Below, one piece after another: positions 39,275 through 41,363 of a DNA stretch of 41,363 bases. Under the pieces are notes generated by a model, which did not search any database, had not been told where the DNA came from, and saw only the letters and a list, made by a program, of their open reading frames with translations. Positions within the stretch are counted from its first letter, which is position 1. Every line of letters starts with the position of its first letter. Source of the DNA: JAZKAD01 sp040389305 (GTDB lineage Bacteria > Pseudomonadota > Alphaproteobacteria > Rickettsiales > Rickettsiaceae); contig JAZKAD010000073.1 in the NCBI GenBank assembly GCA_040389305.1, forward strand, positions 1-41,363, in the 5' to 3' direction. The translations under genes were made by a program, and so were the position numbers.

Positions 39275-40474
39275 ATGAACTGGATAATTAGCAAGAATCA
39301 AGACTTACTGTGGTTCATTGGACCTAGCACTCTCGGCCTACTGATGATTGCTACTTATTATTTTTTGACTGGTACTTTAGGGCTAGATCCTAAGCCAGTG
39401 AATCTTGTGTTAATACTCTTTTGGTCGACTATAGACATGAGTCATTATTTTGCAAGCTACACAAGAACCTATTTTAACAAGCAATATTTCAAAAATCATA
39501 AAATACTATTAATGAGTGGCCTTGGCTTCTTTTTATGCGCCACATTTGCTTTGTTTGCTTCATATGCTTTTTCTTATATTACGCTTACAGAAGTCAAACA
39601 AGTAATAGTCATTATATCATACATATCCCTCTGTTTTGCCTATTATCATCTTGCAAGACAACATTGGGGATTTATTAGCTTATATCGCCTTAAAAACAAC
39701 GAGACAGACGTCGTATCTCGCAAAGTCGATGCTTTAGTACTTACGTCGGGCATTCTTTATCCCTTTGTTAAATTTATATTATTTTCAAGTCACTCCTCTA
39801 TTATGAGCATAACCTATGTGAGTGTTGATACGTGGCATTTTGCGTCCAATGTTTTTTTGATAAGTGGCGCTGCAATCTCTGCCTATGGTTATATATTTAG
39901 GAATTCTATCTCCAGGGTGTCATGCACCGTAATAAGATCAGTAGTATTTTTATGTCTTGCGGTTTTCATGGGTGTTTATATCACTACCATGGTGGATAAA
40001 GATATACTGCGCAATACTATTTTGAATCTCTGTTTTTATCTATTCATCGTATCATTTTGTGTCTTTATATACCTTAGCTTTAAGTCTAAAGTGCATAACT
40101 ATCCAAAATGGATGATAATGAGTGTCATTATCATATCTAATAACATCATTCTATCGTTCCCACTATCCTATGGCTTGCTTTATGGCTGTATAGCGATCTT
40201 TCATAACTTGCAGTATTTGAAGATCGTGGAACACACAAACAATAAAGAAATCGTAGGCCGCTCTTTTATAAAAAAGTATTATGTACTTCTTGTGGCCCTT
40301 TGGGGTATCTTGATTACCTCCGCTATATATATAACTTCGAAGTTCTCTATCTCCGAGATCTATGTTTTATTCTTGATTGTAATTCTTTATGCCATTCCTT
40401 GGCATCATTATTTTTTAGATTCCTTTATATGGCGACATAGACATGATGCAAATTTAAGAAAGGTGTTTAATTGA
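39275..40474 (+). CDS. Multi-pass membrane protein with conserved His motifs, function unknown
   Basis: The 399-residue product has about ten membrane segments. Recurrent His/aromatic motifs are WSTIDMSHYFASYTRTYFN (H57), YYHLARQHWGFISLYRLK (H125, H130), IFHNLQYLKIVEH, and near the C-terminus PWHHYFLDSFIWRHRHD. I have seen the combination SHxxASxxRTY, HxxRQHWGF and HHYxLDxxIWR in uncharacterised proteobacterial membrane proteins, but I cannot name a function. Several His pairs in membrane context could bind metal (di-iron type) or haem. It has no operon partner; the next gene starts 76 bp later. Confidence 0.7.
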   Translation: MNWIISKNQDLLWFIGPSTLGLLMIATYYFLTGTLGLDPKPVNLVLILFWSTIDMSHYFASYTRTYFNKQYFKNHKILLMSGLGFFLCATFALFASYAFSYITLTEVKQVIVIISYISLCFAYYHLARQHWGFISLYRLKNNETDVVSRKVDALVLTSGILYPFVKFILFSSHSSIMSITYVSVDTWHFASNVFLISGAAISAYGYIFRNSISRVSCTVIRSVVFLCLAVFMGVYITTMVDKDILRNTILNLCFYLFIVSFCVFIYLSFKSKVHNYPKWMIMSVIIISNNIILSFPLSYGLLYGCIAIFHNLQYLKIVEHTNNKEIVGRSFIKKYYVLLVALWGILITSAIYITSKFSISEIYVLFLIVILYAIPWHHYFLDSFIWRHRHDANLRKVFN

Positions 40475-40550
40475 GATATTTAGTTAGAGATATAATTAAT
40501 AATTACGAAAATCACTAAACCACAGAAATACATAAAACGAAAGAAATAAA

Positions 40551-41363
40551 ATGAAAAAGAAAAATCTACGACTACTTAAATTCTTAACTTGCAGCGCGCT
40601 GCCATTGATTTCTGGTAATGCTTTTGGGGGGGCGTCTGGACTAATCGAGCTAATAGACATTGCTGATAGTGGAAATTTGTCGAGTACTAATAAATATGTT
40701 AGTCAGACTCGACCAACAAGCAGTTATTATATGCAAACATTTGGAGGTGGGTCAGGTTCGTTGCATTCGTCTTCCTCCTCAGTTTCACTGAAATATACTG
40801 GTAATAGTCTTATTCCCGTCTATGACATTAGCGGCGGTCCATCAATACGAGCCATCGATGTAAATGGGAAGACAGGGTCGGTTCTACAGATAAATAATAA
40901 TGTTTCAGTAGGATCTATAGTAAATAATAGTGGATCTCAGAAATTAGACATTAGATTTTCAGGCACTCCAACCTTAACCCTAAACGGCGCACCTGCAGAT
41001 ACCGGAAATTATGGATTTAACACAAGTTCTAATGATTATACTGCGCTAGGAAGCGTAGATTTTGCTGGTACTTCTTCGACTTTGATTGTTGCTGTGGGCG
41101 GTGGCGGTCCGGTCACTCTATCTAATACCTTTTTGAATGCGGGGAATGCAACTCTAAGGCTAAATACCACAACGACGATTACCGATCCTTCTGTTGGAAA
41201 TATGAAGACGATTAATCTTGCTAATGATATGACGATCAATACAAATGGAGTACAAACAGCCTTTAGTAATGCTTGGACAAATACAGGAGCGGGTGGGTAC
41301 GTTTACTTCCTTTCTGAAGCTACTGTGGTAGATACTCAGTCTTTTTGGACTGGTGTTTTGTCT
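40551..41363 (+). CDS. Autotransporter-like surface protein, 5' part only
   Basis: An open frame of 271 codons runs to the window edge. The product starts MKKKNLRLLKFLTCSALPLI then SGNAFG, a Sec signal peptide. The rest is rich in Asn, Ser, Thr, Gly and Val with short repeating strands (VGSIVNNSGSQKLDIRFSGT; TLRLNTTTTITDPSVGNMKT), typical of beta-helical passenger domains of rickettsial Sca/OmpB-like autotransporters. The C-terminal barrel, if present, lies beyond the window. A G7 run (40626-40632) sits at the signal-peptide end. Confidence 0.75.
   Translation, partial: MKKKNLRLLKFLTCSALPLISGNAFGGASGLIELIDIADSGNLSSTNKYVSQTRPTSSYYMQTFGGGSGSLHSSSSSVSLKYTGNSLIPVYDISGGPSIRAIDVNGKTGSVLQINNNVSVGSIVNNSGSQKLDIRFSGTPTLTLNGAPADTGNYGFNTSSNDYTALGSVDFAGTSSTLIVAVGGGGPVTLSNTFLNAGNATLRLNTTTTITDPSVGNMKTINLANDMTINTNGVQTAFSNAWTNTGAGGYVYFLSEATVVDTQSFWTGVLS

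Noticed and set aside
41036..41239. Minus-strand open frame of 67 codons
   Set aside because: It is a shadow of the plus-strand autotransporter-like frame, which has a signal peptide and stays open to the window edge.

Overview
The window reads as the AT-rich (roughly 38% GC by eye) chromosome of a host-associated proteobacterium. An intracellular alphaproteobacterium of the Rickettsiales/Holosporales type is the best guess. The hints are a tryptophan-uptake operon, a kinesin-light-chain-type TPR protein, a large repetitive surface protein at the right edge, a relic VirD4-type coupling protein, and many small antibiotic- and metabolite-modifying enzymes. This is inference from gene content; no rRNA or other phylogenetic marker lies in the window. 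A 10-N scaffold gap at 29175-29184 shows it is a draft assembly.

Layout. (1) 1-2.8 kb: the start of a leftward DUF1376 replication-type gene, a dense cluster of DnaA boxes (696-773), a DUF924 gene and a short VirD4/TraG-like ATPase; probably plasmid- or phage-derived. (2) 2.8-6.4 kb: a divergent Lrp/LysE pair, a coupled SRPBCC-MarR-EVE operon, and a kinase-GNAT fusion. (3) 6.5-13.1 kb: ada followed by two alpha/beta hydrolases, a GNAT, an ABC exporter and a GNAT-GrpB-GNAT fusion broken by an in-frame stop, most of them overlapping by 4 nt. (4) 13.1-15.9 kb: two MerR/TipA-like regulators with near-identical 19-bp-spacer promoters, around an SDR enzyme. (5) 16.0-18.8 kb: a trpR-like repressor translationally coupled to a three-gene ABC importer, behind a perfectly spaced promoter that contains a near-consensus TrpR operator. 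(6) 18.8-21.7 kb: divergent ABC-F ribosome-protection and Bcr-type MFS genes, each with a short leader ORF and hairpins suggesting antibiotic-sensing attenuation. (7) 21.8-29.9 kb: a leftward run of ten tightly packed genes (chloramphenicol-phosphotransferase-like, double GNAT, DUF6398, kinase, ART-like, histidine phosphatase, triple GNAT, S41 protease, aminoglycoside-phosphotransferase-like, tag) with a gene relic between aph and tag. A 2H phosphoesterase lies upstream.

(8) 30.8-38.2 kb: an integrated element. It carries XRE- and AlpA-type regulators, an 1133-residue STAND protein (LuxR-type HTH, one transmembrane helix, NB-ARC, TPRs), an excisionase-like protein, a DUF3800 gene and a tyrosine integrase, and it ends at a 45-nt 3' fragment of tRNA-Arg(UCU). 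The left end is not resolved, so the element could include much or all of the sequence to the left. (9) 38.3-41.4 kb: flanking chromosome with a UmuD-like peptidase plus a 44-residue membrane peptide, a His-rich multi-pass membrane protein of unknown function, and the start of an autotransporter-like surface protein.

Taken together, regions 3-7 look like a stress and antibiotic-defence region: nine GNAT domains, three phosphotransferase-type kinases, ABC-F, MFS, an ABC exporter, TipA-like regulators, and both direct (Ada) and excision (Tag) repair of alkylated DNA. The most unusual single object is the membrane-anchored LuxR-NB-ARC-TPR protein in the element.
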